Positions 15,851 through 23,604 of a DNA stretch of 45,441 bases are shown here, piece after piece (the first letter of the stretch is position 1; every line of letters begins with the position of its first letter). Position numbers and translations under genes: made by a program. The DNA comes from an uncultured Clostridia bacterium (GTDB lineage Bacteria; Bacillota; Clostridia; Christensenellales; Borkfalkiaceae). Below the pieces are notes generated by a model. The model was not told the origin of the DNA and ran no database searches. It saw only the letters and a list, made by a program, of their open reading frames with translations. Where the stretch lies: the NCBI GenBank assembly GCA_934254825.1, contig CAKQMB010000016.1:1-45441 (forward strand), read 5' to 3'.

Positions 15851-17383
15851 ATGCAAGAGAGAAGAAACAAGCCGAATCCGAAATTCGGCGGCGAAAAACG
15901 CGGCGAAAAGAAAGGCGTTAAGGCAAAGGACTATTTTTTGAACCGCAAAGGCGTTTCGGAAAAGACGATAAAGGAACTGAATAAGCGTAAGTCCGCGAAA
16001 AAGGCGGTTGTCGAACGAGGTAAAAACGCTCGGAGCGAGAAAAACGACAACAAAAAAATTGCCGAGGACAGATATCTCGTCACTCCCGCTTCTTACGACG
16101 AGAATTTCAAAGGCTTGGCGACGGTCGGCTCGTGCGAAATCGTGATCGACGGAGCTATCGTCGGTGAAAGGGAAGAAGTGGAAATAAAACGCAAAAGAGG
16201 AACGACTTTTTACGCCGATTTCGTTAAAACGGACGAGCCGTCTCCCGATCGCCGTCCCGTTCGCTGCAAGGAGTTTTTGTCCTGCGGAAACTGTGCTTTT
16301 TTGCATATAGACTATAAAAAACAACTTGAAATCAAGCGCGAAATGGCAATCGAAGCCCTCGAACCTTACTTTGCCGACATTTCCGAAACGGTTTCCGTCG
16401 GCGAGTTCGGTTATAGAAACAAGGCTCATCTCGCTTTCGCGGAGTGGAACAGGAAGCTTATTTTAGGGTTTTTCGACGATTTAACGCACGAAATAATTCC
16501 CGTAAAAAACTGTCTTCTTCACGCAGAATGGTTCGAAACCGCTTCGAAAATCATTCTCGAATGGGCAAGGTCGAGGAGTTTAAGGGCGTATAATCCGAGA
16601 ACGGGCAAAGGACTTTTGCGTTACGCGCTTTTAAGAAAAACCGACGAAGGACTTATGCTTACCCTCGTTATCAACGGCGGAAAACTTTCTGGAACGGAAA
16701 CGCTCTATAATTCGCTCAAAGAGAAGTTCGGAAAAGTCAGTTTTTACACTTGCGACAATAAATCGGCTTCCTCGTCCGTTTTGTCGGGCAAATTAAGGCT
16801 CGAAAAAGGCGAAGAGTACTTGAACGGCGAAATGTCGGGGATAAAGTTTACGTTGTCTCCCGATTCGTTTTTCCAGATAAACGAAAAAGCCGCCGCGAGG
16901 ATTTATGCGGACGTTTTGTCGAAGATAAGCGCGTCGCCTTGCGAAACGGTAATAGATTGTTTCAGCGGAATAGGCATAACTTCCGCGCTTTTCGCGAAAA
17001 GCGGAAAGAAGGTAATAAGCATAGAAATCGTGCCGTCGGCTGTTCGCGATGCTAAGAGAATTGGCGCGTTAAACGACTTATCGGGGCATATTTCTTATTT
17101 TTGCGGTGACGCGGCTAAGATTTTGCCGAAGGTCGGCGCGGCGGAAAATTCGATATTTTTCGTCGATCCGCCCCGTGGCGGACTCGGGGAAAAAACCGCG
17201 CTTATGATAACGGAGTTTGCGCCAAAGGAAATAATATATCTGTCGTGCAATCCGAAGTCTTTGAAAGAAGATTTAAAAACGATAATCGAAAACGGTTATA
17301 AAATAATTTCGGCAACGCCGTATGATCTTTTCCCGCAGACCAAACACGTCGAAACGCTGGTGACTTTTTCAAAGAAAACGTAA
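15851..17383 (+). CDS. 23S rRNA (uracil-C5)-methyltransferase, RlmD/TrmA family
   Basis: 510 residues. A lysine/arginine-rich extension of about 75 residues precedes a TRAM-type beta-barrel (about 76-135). CKEFLSCGNCAFLH supplies three cysteines of the 4Fe-4S site found in the RumA/RlmD branch. The methyltransferase core shows VIDCFSGIGITS (SAM motif I), FVDPPRGG and YLSCNPKSL, whose Cys is the nucleophile attacking uracil C6. The family uses SAM to make 5-methyluridine in 23S rRNA or tRNA; the iron-sulfur site favours rRNA. The ATG at 15851 follows AAAGGAATAAGCT. The basic N-terminal tail is longer than usual and may bind RNA. Confidence 0.9.
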   Translation: MQERRNKPNPKFGGEKRGEKKGVKAKDYFLNRKGVSEKTIKELNKRKSAKKAVVERGKNARSEKNDNKKIAEDRYLVTPASYDENFKGLATVGSCEIVIDGAIVGEREEVEIKRKRGTTFYADFVKTDEPSPDRRPVRCKEFLSCGNCAFLHIDYKKQLEIKREMAIEALEPYFADISETVSVGEFGYRNKAHLAFAEWNRKLILGFFDDLTHEIIPVKNCLLHAEWFETASKIILEWARSRSLRAYNPRTGKGLLRYALLRKTDEGLMLTLVINGGKLSGTETLYNSLKEKFGKVSFYTCDNKSASSSVLSGKLRLEKGEEYLNGEMSGIKFTLSPDSFFQINEKAAARIYADVLSKISASPCETVIDCFSGIGITSALFAKSGKKVISIEIVPSAVRDAKRIGALNDLSGHISYFCGDAAKILPKVGAAENSIFFVDPPRGGLGEKTALMITEFAPKEIIYLSCNPKSLKEDLKTIIENGYKIISATPYDLFPQTKHVETLVTFSKKT

Positions 17384-17418
17384 ATTTCGGTGAAATGTCC
17401 GGGCGGGGATTTTAACGT

Positions 17419-17446
17419 TTGCTTTTTACGGAAAAATTGCTAAAAT
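17419..17446 (+). promoter_or_regulatory. Probable promoter of the adenine deaminase gene
   Basis: TTGCTT (17419-17424), 16-base spacer, TAAAAT (17441-17446). An overlapping TATAAT at 17446-17451 would need a 21-base spacer. I see no purine-riboswitch core upstream. Confidence 0.5.
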
Positions 17447-17475
17447 ATAATCATAAACTTAAATCGGAGGTAACT

Positions 17476-19263
17476 ATGATCAACACGTTTTGCAAATTTC
17501 CGCTGTGGGAATGTACCCGTAAGCTTTCTGCGGTCGCAATGGGCAGAGAAAAAGCCGACCTTGTAATCAGAAACGTCAGACTTATCAACGTCTGCACGCG
17601 GGAGATACTCGAAGGGTACGACGTAGCCGTATCTATGGGAAGAATAGCCGCCGTCGGAGACGTTTCGGCGTCCGTAGGCGAAAAAACGATCGTGTACGAC
17701 GGAAAAGGCAAGTATCTCGCGCCTGCGTTTATGGACGGGCATATGCATATCGAGTCTTCCATGCTTACGGCGGGCGAGTACGCGAGAGCGGTTATTCCGC
17801 ACGGCACGAGCGGTATTTTCTTCGACCCGCACGAAATATGCAACGTGAAAGGGCTTGACGGGGTTAAATGTATGCTTAAAGACGCCGAAACGACGCCGCT
17901 TAAAGCAATGCTGGTAACGCCGTCTTGCGTTCCCGCCGTTCCGGGGTTCGAAGACACGGGATCCGAAATTCATCCTGCCGATATTGCCGAAACGATGAAA
18001 TGGAGAGAGTGTGCGGGGCTCGGCGAAATGATGAATTTCCCCGGGATCGTGAATTCCGATAAGCACACGCACGATATCGTCGGCGAAACGCTTAAAGCGG
18101 GAAAATCGGTAACGGGGCATTTTTCAATACCCGAAACGGGAGCTATGTTAAACGCGTATATCGCGGCGGGGATCAACTGTTGTCACGAGTCCACCACCGA
18201 AAATTCCGCGCTTGAAAAAATGCGCAGGGGAATGTATGCGCAGCTTCGCGAAGGCTCGGCGTGGCACGATCTCGAAGAAGTCGGCAAAGCCGTTACCAGG
18301 CACGAGGTCGACAGCCGTTTCGCCTGCCTTGTTTCGGACGATTCTCACCCGCATACCCTGGTAAGCAGCGGACACCTCGATCACATAGTCGCCCGCGCCG
18401 TGGAAGAGGGTATAGACGCGGTGACCGCAATACAGATGGTCACGATAAACACTGCCGAGTGCTTCGGTTTAAGTCTCGAACTCGGCTCGATCGCGCCTTG
18501 CAAATGCGCGGATATGGTTCTTATTTCCGATCTTGAAAAATGCGTCGTCGACGAGGTGTTTATCGACGGCGAGCTTGTAGCGAAAGGCGGCAAGGCGTTG
18601 TTCGAAAGAAAAGAATATTCTTACCCCGAAGAGTATCGCCGCTCGATAAATCTCGATAAGGTTGACGAAAGCGCGTTCAGAATCGAGGCGAACGGTACTG
18701 TTAAGGTTCACGTTATCGAGGTAATCCCCGCGAAAACAAGCACGATAGACAAAGTCGTCGAAATGACGGCGGAAAACGGCGAACTTAAAGCCGATCCCGC
18801 GCGCGATATAATGAAAGCGTGCGTTTTCGAGCGTCACCACAGAACGGGGAACGTCGGAAAAGGCTTTATAACGGGATTCGGTATAAAAGACGGCGCGCTC
18901 GCTCAGACCGTCGCTCACGACGCGCACAACCTTCTCGTCGTCGGCACGAACGACGGCGATATGGCTCTTGCCGTGAATACCTTGATAGAGTGTGGCGGCG
19001 GACTGGTTGCCGTTAAGGACGGAAAGATAATCGGCTTGGTGGAACTGCCCGTGGCGGGGCTTATGAACGACGTTCCCGTCGAAGAAATGGAAGAAAAGGT
19101 AAAAGGTCTCGAAAACGCATGGAAGGAGTTGGGTTGCGCTTTGCCGTCGCCGTTTATGACGATGTCGATCGTGTCGCTCGCGTGCCTGCCCGAAGTCCGC
19201 ATAACCGACAGGGGACTTGTCGATTGCAGAACGTTTGAATTTCTCGACCTTATAGAAAAATAA
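17476..19263 (+). CDS. ade: Adenine deaminase
   Basis: 595 residues, the usual length. It converts adenine to hypoxanthine in purine salvage, releasing ammonia. The amidohydrolase metal motif is DGHMHIESSML, with FFDPHEICNV shortly after. DDSHPHTLVSSGHLDHIV gives the later metal and substrate residues, and VTAIQMVTINTAECFGL is diagnostic of bacterial Ade. The C-terminal second domain ends PSPFMTMSIVSLACLPEVRITDRGLVD as in characterised enzymes, which use Fe or Mn. Start 17476 is chosen because CGGAGG lies 7 bases upstream; the longer frame to 17419 overlaps the promoter. It is monocistronic, with a terminator immediately after. Confidence 0.95.
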   Translation: MINTFCKFPLWECTRKLSAVAMGREKADLVIRNVRLINVCTREILEGYDVAVSMGRIAAVGDVSASVGEKTIVYDGKGKYLAPAFMDGHMHIESSMLTAGEYARAVIPHGTSGIFFDPHEICNVKGLDGVKCMLKDAETTPLKAMLVTPSCVPAVPGFEDTGSEIHPADIAETMKWRECAGLGEMMNFPGIVNSDKHTHDIVGETLKAGKSVTGHFSIPETGAMLNAYIAAGINCCHESTTENSALEKMRRGMYAQLREGSAWHDLEEVGKAVTRHEVDSRFACLVSDDSHPHTLVSSGHLDHIVARAVEEGIDAVTAIQMVTINTAECFGLSLELGSIAPCKCADMVLISDLEKCVVDEVFIDGELVAKGGKALFERKEYSYPEEYRRSINLDKVDESAFRIEANGTVKVHVIEVIPAKTSTIDKVVEMTAENGELKADPARDIMKACVFERHHRTGNVGKGFITGFGIKDGALAQTVAHDAHNLLVVGTNDGDMALAVNTLIECGGGLVAVKDGKIIGLVELPVAGLMNDVPVEEMEEKVKGLENAWKELGCALPSPFMTMSIVSLACLPEVRITDRGLVDCRTFEFLDLIEK

Positions 19264-19297
19264 AACCGAAAGTAAAATAAACAGACATAATTATTTG

Positions 19298-19326
19298 CCC
19301 CGGGCGCGAAAATCGTCCGGGGTTTT
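19298..19326 (+). terminator. Terminator of ade
   Basis: A 9-bp stem CCCCGGGCG / CGTCCGGGG (one G-U) with a CGAAAAT loop and four T. Confidence 0.75.
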
Positions 19327-19502
19327 CGATGGTATTTGCCGGACTTAAATGACGGAATTGCGAATAACGAAAATCACAGTGTGAATTTTTTTGAGATAAC
19401 GTTCAAAAGTACGGAACCGAAACCCTATATGATACCACCGAAAAGGGGAGTTGTCAATAGCAAATCCGAAAATTTCACTTTGTGAAAAAAACAAAAAGGG
19501 TA

Positions 19503-19531
19503 TTGACAAATCGGAAATCCTCGATTATAAT
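19503..19531 (+). promoter_or_regulatory. Perfect-consensus promoter of the structured RNA
   Basis: TTGACA (19503-19508), 17-base spacer, TATAAT (19526-19531). Every position of both hexamers is consensus, the best promoter in the window, implying heavy transcription. Confidence 0.9.
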
Positions 19532-19537
19532 AAAGGT

Positions 19538-19948
19538 GCAAAAAGCGAAAGGCGACGGGCGGTAACACCGCCGATAAAAAATAAAATAAAAGCTTTAATA
19601 GGAGTTAAAAGCTTGCGGGCGGTAAACCCGAATGAAAAAAAGTCGCCAAAATAAAAGCGAGGAGAGGTCCGATGTACTAAGTTATAAACCGTTAAACGCG
19701 GTTGGCGGAAATTCCGCCGTATGTAAGGAAAATACTTTACGGAAGCTTAAAACGCTTCCCCGATAAACACAAAAGAAAACGAATTTCCTTTTCGTCCGAG
19801 GACGAAAGTAAATATACGAGAAATTCAAGGAGGTAAAGACGTTCAAGTAGTGTAATTATATCGGAATTTGAGTAATTCTAAGTGTATTAAACTTAATATC
19901 AGATTTATCGGGTTACGGCGTCAGTTAAGGCGCGGTAACCCTTTTTTT
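19538..19948 (+). ncRNA. Structured non-coding RNA of about 411 nt, class not assigned
   Basis: A transcript from the consensus promoter to an intrinsic terminator contains no credible open frame but many GC-rich helices. GGCGAC (19551) pairs with GTCGCC (19642) and encloses three hairpins: GGCGG-TAACA-CCGCC (19558-19572), AAGCTT/AAGCTT (19590-19614) and CGGG-CGGTAAA-CCCG (19616-19630). Downstream are AACCG/CGGTT (19687-19703), GGCGG/CCGCC (19704-19718), GGAAGC/GCTTCC (19741-19759) and TTTCGTC/GACGAAA (19790-19807). The word GGGCGGTAA occurs twice. A single-stranded-looking GAGGAGAGGTCCGATGTACTAA and a Shine-Dalgarno-like AAGGAGGT near 19828 are also present. It does not show the conserved ends of tmRNA, the paired core of RNase P, the SRP tetraloop or a T-box. 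The raiA class is one known Firmicutes RNA to test against. Confidence 0.7.
19910..19948 (+). terminator. Terminator of the structured RNA
   Basis: GGGTTAC (19910-19916) pairs with GTAACCC (19935-19941), extended inward by GGCG/CGCC-like pairs, then seven T. It ends the RNA before cysK, so the RNA is a separate transcript, not simply the cysK leader. Confidence 0.85.
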
Positions 19949-20072
19949 GTCTAAATTATTTTTAAGCCCTTTAAAAGCGTTAATATGTTTTACATATTTT
20001 CGTCGGATTTGCAATATAAAACGTTTTTATGAAAAATTGCTTGTTCCGCGTGTAAAAAACGCTTGCATATCG

Positions 20073-20101
20073 TTGACAAATTCGTTCTTCGGATATAAAA
20101 T
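20073..20101 (+). promoter_or_regulatory. Promoter of cysK
   Basis: TTGACA (20073-20078), 17-base spacer, TAAAAT (20096-20101). Transcription would start near 20108 and run through the short MITE-like copy before reaching cysK. Confidence 0.7.
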
Positions 20102-20128
20102 ATCCGTGACGGAATATGCGGATCCGGC

Positions 20129-20243
20129 ATGCCGGACAAGAATAATACGAACCATGGTCTGACGGCGAATTTTTGACTAATACGTCGTTACGTTCGCGGC
20201 TTATACATTAAGTATTAACCCGTTCGCGTGTCTTGTCCGGCAT
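20129..20243 (+). mobile_element. MITE-like element, short copy C (115 bp)
   Basis: Begins ATGCCGGACAAG and ends CTTGTCCGGCAT, an exact 12-bp inverted repeat. Its interior matches the first 110 bp of copy B (GGTCTGACGGCG, TTTTTGACTAATAC, TATACAT, AGTATTAAC), while the remaining 160 bp are absent. It therefore looks like an internally deleted or ancestral short form with a slightly different terminal repeat. Confidence 0.7.
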
Positions 20244-20287
20244 ACGATATCCCATTTTTCCGAAATTCGATATAAGGAGATAAAAAA

Positions 20288-21217
20288 ATGTCTGCAATTT
20301 ATAAATCTGCCGCTTATCTTATAGGCGGTACGCCGCTCGTAGAGCTTACGCATATCGAAGAAAAATACGGCTTGAAAGCTAAAATATACGCAAAACTCGA
20401 AATGTTTAACCCTGCGGGAAGCGTTAAGGACAGAATAGCGTTTTCGATGATAGAAACCGCCGAAAAAAGCGGTAAACTTAAAAAGGGCGACGTTATCGTC
20501 GAGCCTACTTCCGGTAACACGGGTATCGGCATAGCTTCCGTCGGTACGGCAAAAGGATATAAAGTCGTTATAGTTATGCCCGAAACGATGTCGATAGAAA
20601 GACGTAAACTCATCGCCGCTTACGGCGCGGAAGTCGTTCTTTCGGACGGAAAACTCGGTATGAAAGGAGCTATCGCGAAAGCCGAAGAATTAGCGAAAGA
20701 ACGCGGCGGGATAGTTCTCGGTCAGTTCGTGAACCCCGCCAACCCCGAAGCTCATTATAAAACCACGGGATCCGAAATTTATAACGATACGGACGGAAAA
20801 GTAGACGTTTTCGTCGCGGGCGTAGGTACTGGCGGAACGATAACCGGCGTAGGCAAATATCTCAAAGAAAAGAACGCCGCCGTTAAAATCGTCGCGGTTG
20901 AACCCGCAGGCTCGCCCGTGCTTACCGAAGGTCACGGCGGAGCGCATAAAATACAGGGCATAGGCGCGGGATTTGTTCCCGATATTCTCGACCGTTCGGT
21001 TATCGACGAAGTTATCGATATTGCCGACGAAGCCGCTTTCGAAGGCGGAAGAGAGATCGGAAAGGAAGAGGGCGTTCTTTGCGGAATATCCTCGGGAGCC
21101 GCTTTAAAAGCCGCGATAGAGGTTGCGAAGAGAAAAGAAAACGAAGGTAAAAATATAGTCGTTCTTTTCCCCGACAGCGGAGACAGATATCTTTCCACGC
21201 CGATGTATGATTTGTAA
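20288..21217 (+). CDS. cysK: Cysteine synthase A (O-acetylserine sulfhydrylase)
   Basis: 309 residues, standard for CysK. It joins O-acetylserine and sulfide to form L-cysteine. The PLP lysine is K47 in NPAGSVKDR; EPTSGNTGIG is the substrate loop and GVGTGGTITGVGKYLKE the phosphate-binding loop; SSGAALKAA closes the active site. GGTPLVEL at the N-terminus is the usual start. AAGGAG precedes the ATG by 8 bases. It stands alone, without cysE or a T-box, and its leader contains the short MITE-like copy. An inverted repeat at 21253 follows it. Confidence 0.95.
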   Translation: MSAIYKSAAYLIGGTPLVELTHIEEKYGLKAKIYAKLEMFNPAGSVKDRIAFSMIETAEKSGKLKKGDVIVEPTSGNTGIGIASVGTAKGYKVVIVMPETMSIERRKLIAAYGAEVVLSDGKLGMKGAIAKAEELAKERGGIVLGQFVNPANPEAHYKTTGSEIYNDTDGKVDVFVAGVGTGGTITGVGKYLKEKNAAVKIVAVEPAGSPVLTEGHGGAHKIQGIGAGFVPDILDRSVIDEVIDIADEAAFEGGREIGKEEGVLCGISSGAALKAAIEVAKRKENEGKNIVVLFPDSGDRYLSTPMYDL

Positions 21218-21252
21218 TCAATCGGTAAAAGTCGGTCTATAAGTCGATTAAA

Positions 21253-21298
21253 CGCGGTTTTTCGTTGCAAACACTCTTTTTTGCGACGAAAAACCGCG
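21253..21298. terminator. Long inverted repeat after cysK
   Basis: CGCGGTTTTTCGTTGCAA pairs with TTGCGACGAAAAACCGCG (18 bp, one G-U). No T run follows on either strand, so termination is probable but not certain. Confidence 0.55.
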
Positions 21299-21336
21299 CC
21301 TGTCGGAAATAAGTTTAAAGACGATGATATCCTCCG

Positions 21337-21614
21337 ATGCCAGCCAAGAATAAAACAAACCTTGGTCAGACGGCGTATTTTTGACTAATACTGCGTTCCG
21401 CTCCCGTGTTATACATAGAGTATTAACGCGTTCGCGCGCCTTGTCTTAGTCTAAAAATCCGCCGTCGGACTTGCAAGCAACCAAAACGTCGATATTTTCG
21501 ATGATTTTTGGTAAAGACGAACGCCGATGTACTGCCGTACTTCAAGTGAGTATTTGGCAAAAAGTGCGGAAATTGCGACGTTTTGGCAGGGTTCGTTTTA
21601 TTCTTGGCTGGCAT
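21337..21614 (+). mobile_element. MITE-like element, copy B (278 bp)
   Basis: Same length as copy A and its reverse complement along the whole element, with inverted ends ATGCCAGCCAAGAATAAAAC and complement. Interior landmarks shared with copy A include GACTAATACTGCGTTCCGCT and ATTTTTGGTAAAGA. It lies between cysK and the rex promoter and carries no gene. Confidence 0.75.
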
Positions 21615-21660
21615 GTGTAGGAATATATCCGAATTGATAACACGTTATAAATAAATAATA

Positions 21661-21679
21661 TTGAAAAACACTTAATCAA
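21661..21679 (+). promoter_or_regulatory. Candidate Rex operator
   Basis: TTGAAAAACACTTAATCAA is an imperfect palindrome (TTGA--AA / TT--TCAA) resembling the Rex consensus TTGTTAA-n-TTAACAA. It ends 4 bases before the -35 box of rex, fitting autoregulation. Two positions per arm deviate. Confidence 0.35.
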
Positions 21680-21682
21680 CAT

Positions 21683-21711
21683 TTGCAAATTAAATTCCAA
21701 AATGATATAAT
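21683..21711 (+). promoter_or_regulatory. Promoter of rex
   Basis: TTGCAA (21683-21688), 17-base spacer, TATAAT (21706-21711). The leader is about 85 bases. Confidence 0.8.
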
Positions 21712-21802
21712 TGTATCGATAAAACGGGTGAGAATGGACCGAGCTTGAAAAAATCGGTCGAAAGTACATGATTTCGGAGAAAACAGACGGAGAAAATAAA
21801 CG

Positions 21803-22423
21803 ATGAAGAAAGCGAACATAACGGGTTCGGTAAAGGCGAGGCTTCCCATTTACCTTCACTATCTCAAATCGGTTGCGGACGAAAGAAAAACGATTTCGTC
21901 GGCGGCGGTTGCGGAAGGATTGGGACTCGGCGAAGTGCAGGTGAGAAAAGATCTCGCACTCGTCAGCGGAGCCGGTAAACCCAAAATCGGCTATCGGACA
22001 GCCGAACTGATAGACCATATCGAAACCGCGCTCGGCGTTTCGGAAGAAATAACCGAAGTCGTCGTCGTGGGAGCGGGAAAGCTCGGCAAGGCGTTGCTTT
22101 TATACGACGGGTTTGCGGAATTCGGTTTGCGCCTTTCGGCGGCGTTTGATAAGGACGAGAAAAAAGCCGGCGCGCTTACCGATACGAAGAGTATTTACCC
22201 GATTTCGGAAATCGAAAAATATTGCGAGGAACATGGAGTTAAGATAGGCGTTATCGCCGTTCCCGAAAACGAAGCGCAGAACGCTTATAAAACCTTGATT
22301 TCATGCGGGGTGGCGGCGGTATGGAATTTTGCGCCCGTAAGGCTGATAAGCGAGGGGAACGTTAAGGTGAGGAACGAAAATCTTGCCGCCGCGCTCGCCG
22401 TTTTAGCCGCCGACATTCAGTAA
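21803..22423 (+). CDS. rex: Redox-sensing transcriptional repressor Rex
   Basis: 206 residues. An N-terminal winged helix (about 1-75) contains SSAAVAEGLGLGEVQVRKDLALVSGAGKPKIGY, which matches Rex's recognition helix (QVRKDL) and G-rich turn. A Rossmann domain follows with VVVGAGKLGKALL (GxGxxG). Rex binds DNA when NAD+ is high and lets go when NADH accumulates, derepressing NADH-consuming fermentation genes. It sits directly upstream of malate dehydrogenase, fumarase and the Hdr-Flx-fumarate reductase genes, which would all re-oxidise NADH, so it is their likely regulator. The ribosome site is weak (GGAGAAAATAAACG). The second half of the protein appears complete, including the domain-swap helix (ENLAAALAVLA). 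Confidence 0.92.
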   Translation: MKKANITGSVKARLPIYLHYLKSVADERKTISSAAVAEGLGLGEVQVRKDLALVSGAGKPKIGYRTAELIDHIETALGVSEEITEVVVVGAGKLGKALLLYDGFAEFGLRLSAAFDKDEKKAGALTDTKSIYPISEIEKYCEEHGVKIGVIAVPENEAQNAYKTLISCGVAAVWNFAPVRLISEGNVKVRNENLAAALAVLAADIQ

Positions 22424-22473
22424 AATTCGACAGACACGGCGCGTTCGCGGAGCGTTAAAAGAACGGCTGTCCG

Positions 22474-22579
22474 ACAGATAATAGATAGCGGCAATCCGCA
22501 TAAAAAAACAGATAGTCAACGACTGCAACCCGCCGTTTTAAAAACAGACAATTAACAGCGGCACCCCGCCGTTTTAAAA
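22474..22579 (+). repeat. Three tandem imperfect repeats of 34-36 bp upstream of malate dehydrogenase
   Basis: Units at 22474-22507, 22508-22543 and 22544-22579 each start ACAGA and contain a CGGCA/CTGCA then CCGC word and end in TTTTAAAA or AAAAAA. The second and third share ACCCCGCCGTTTTAAAA-like ends. They fill the rex to mdh gap and could be regulatory. Confidence 0.7.
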
Positions 22580-22642
22580 ATAAATTTCAAAAAGTCAAAA
22601 AAATAAAAATAAGATATAAATTTTTTCACCAAGGAGAAAGGT

Positions 22643-23593
22643 ATGAACAAAGTAACCGTAATAGGAAGCGGAAGAGTAGGCTCGACGATAGCGTATTCGC
22701 TCACTTGCAGAGGCTTAGCCGACGAAATCGTAATTATCGATATCGACGGAAACAGAGCGATGGGCGAAGCCCTCGACATTCGTCAGGGATTGTCTTACGA
22801 CAGCGCCTGCCGTATTTATGCGGGCAACTACGAAGACGCAAAGGACTCGAACATAGTGATCATCACGTCGGGTATCGCGAGAAAGCCGGGACAGTCCCGT
22901 CTCGAACTCATCAAGACGAATATCGCCATTCAGGAATCTATCATTCCCGAAATCACCAAACAGGCTCCCGACGCCATTTACATTATGGTATCCAACCCCG
23001 TCGATATCCTTACTTATTCTTTCTGCAAACTTTCGGGCATACCCGAAAACAGAGTAATCGGATCGGGCGCGATCATCGACACCGCGAGACTTCGTTCGAG
23101 AATAGCGGACTATTGCGGACTCGAAGTCGGCAACATTCACGCTTATATGTTCGGCGAACACGGAGACTCGGGCTTCTCGCCGTGGTCATTGGCGAGAATT
23201 GCCGGTATGCACGTCGACGAATATCAGAAATCGGTTGAGACTTCGGAAATTCTTACCACGAAAATCGATATCCCCGAAATCGAAAAATACGTCAGAGAAT
23301 CGGGCGCGAGAGTTATTTCGCGTAAGGGCGCGACGTTCTACGCGATCGCTTCCACGGTTTGCTATATAGTTAAGGCTGTTATCACCAACGCCAACACGGC
23401 TATGACCGTTTCCACGATGATGCACGGCGAATACGGCGTAAACGACGTATGTCTCAGCACTCTCAACATAATCGGCAGAAACGGCGTTGTCGGAAAGATC
23501 AACCCCGCCCTTACCGACGAGGAGATCGAAAAGCTTCACACAAGCGAAAAGGTACTTAAAGACATCATTTCGCAAATCGATTTCAAGCGTTAA
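22643..23593 (+). CDS. mdh: LDH-fold malate dehydrogenase
   Basis: 316 residues with the lactate/malate dehydrogenase fold: GSGRVGSTIAYSL is the NAD turn, and DIDGNRAMGEALD follows the acidic residue that selects NADH. GEHGDSGFSPWS carries the catalytic His and is of LDH style. The key specificity position (residue 102 in LDH numbering, here R80 in GIARKPGQSR) is Arg, as in malate dehydrogenases, where LDH has Gln. It should therefore interconvert oxaloacetate and malate with NADH, although an LDH annotation would be tempting. The ATG follows AAGGAG by 8 bases. Fumarase starts 11 bases downstream and rex lies upstream, supporting a role in the reductive branch of the TCA cycle. Activity on lactate is not excluded. 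Confidence 0.85.
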   Translation: MNKVTVIGSGRVGSTIAYSLTCRGLADEIVIIDIDGNRAMGEALDIRQGLSYDSACRIYAGNYEDAKDSNIVIITSGIARKPGQSRLELIKTNIAIQESIIPEITKQAPDAIYIMVSNPVDILTYSFCKLSGIPENRVIGSGAIIDTARLRSRIADYCGLEVGNIHAYMFGEHGDSGFSPWSLARIAGMHVDEYQKSVETSEILTTKIDIPEIEKYVRESGARVISRKGATFYAIASTVCYIVKAVITNANTAMTVSTMMHGEYGVNDVCLSTLNIIGRNGVVGKINPALTDEEIEKLHTSEKVLKDIISQIDFKR

Positions 23594-23604
23594 ACGGTGA
23601 AAAA

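Noticed and set aside
15749..16429. N-terminal extension of the RsuA-type frame on the minus strand
   Set aside because: It runs antisense through the RlmD-like gene and crosses two promoters; the S4 domain begins at 15742.
17384..17475. Purine riboswitch upstream of adenine deaminase
   Set aside because: The gap is 92 bases, contains a promoter, and shows no three-helix purine core.
19538..19948. tmRNA or RNase P RNA
   Set aside because: The tRNA-like 3' end with CCA and ALAA-type tag of tmRNA are missing; GAGGAGAGGTCC resembles RNase P's GAGGAAAGTCC but the paired 3' core is absent.
19538..20287. T-box or SAM riboswitch controlling cysK
   Set aside because: No T-box AGGGTGGNACCGCG word or SAM aptamer core is present, and an intrinsic terminator plus a separate cysK promoter divide the RNA from the gene.
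21542..22018. 158-codon minus-strand frame over the element and rex promoter
   Set aside because: It lacks a ribosome site, crosses the MITE end and is antisense to rex.
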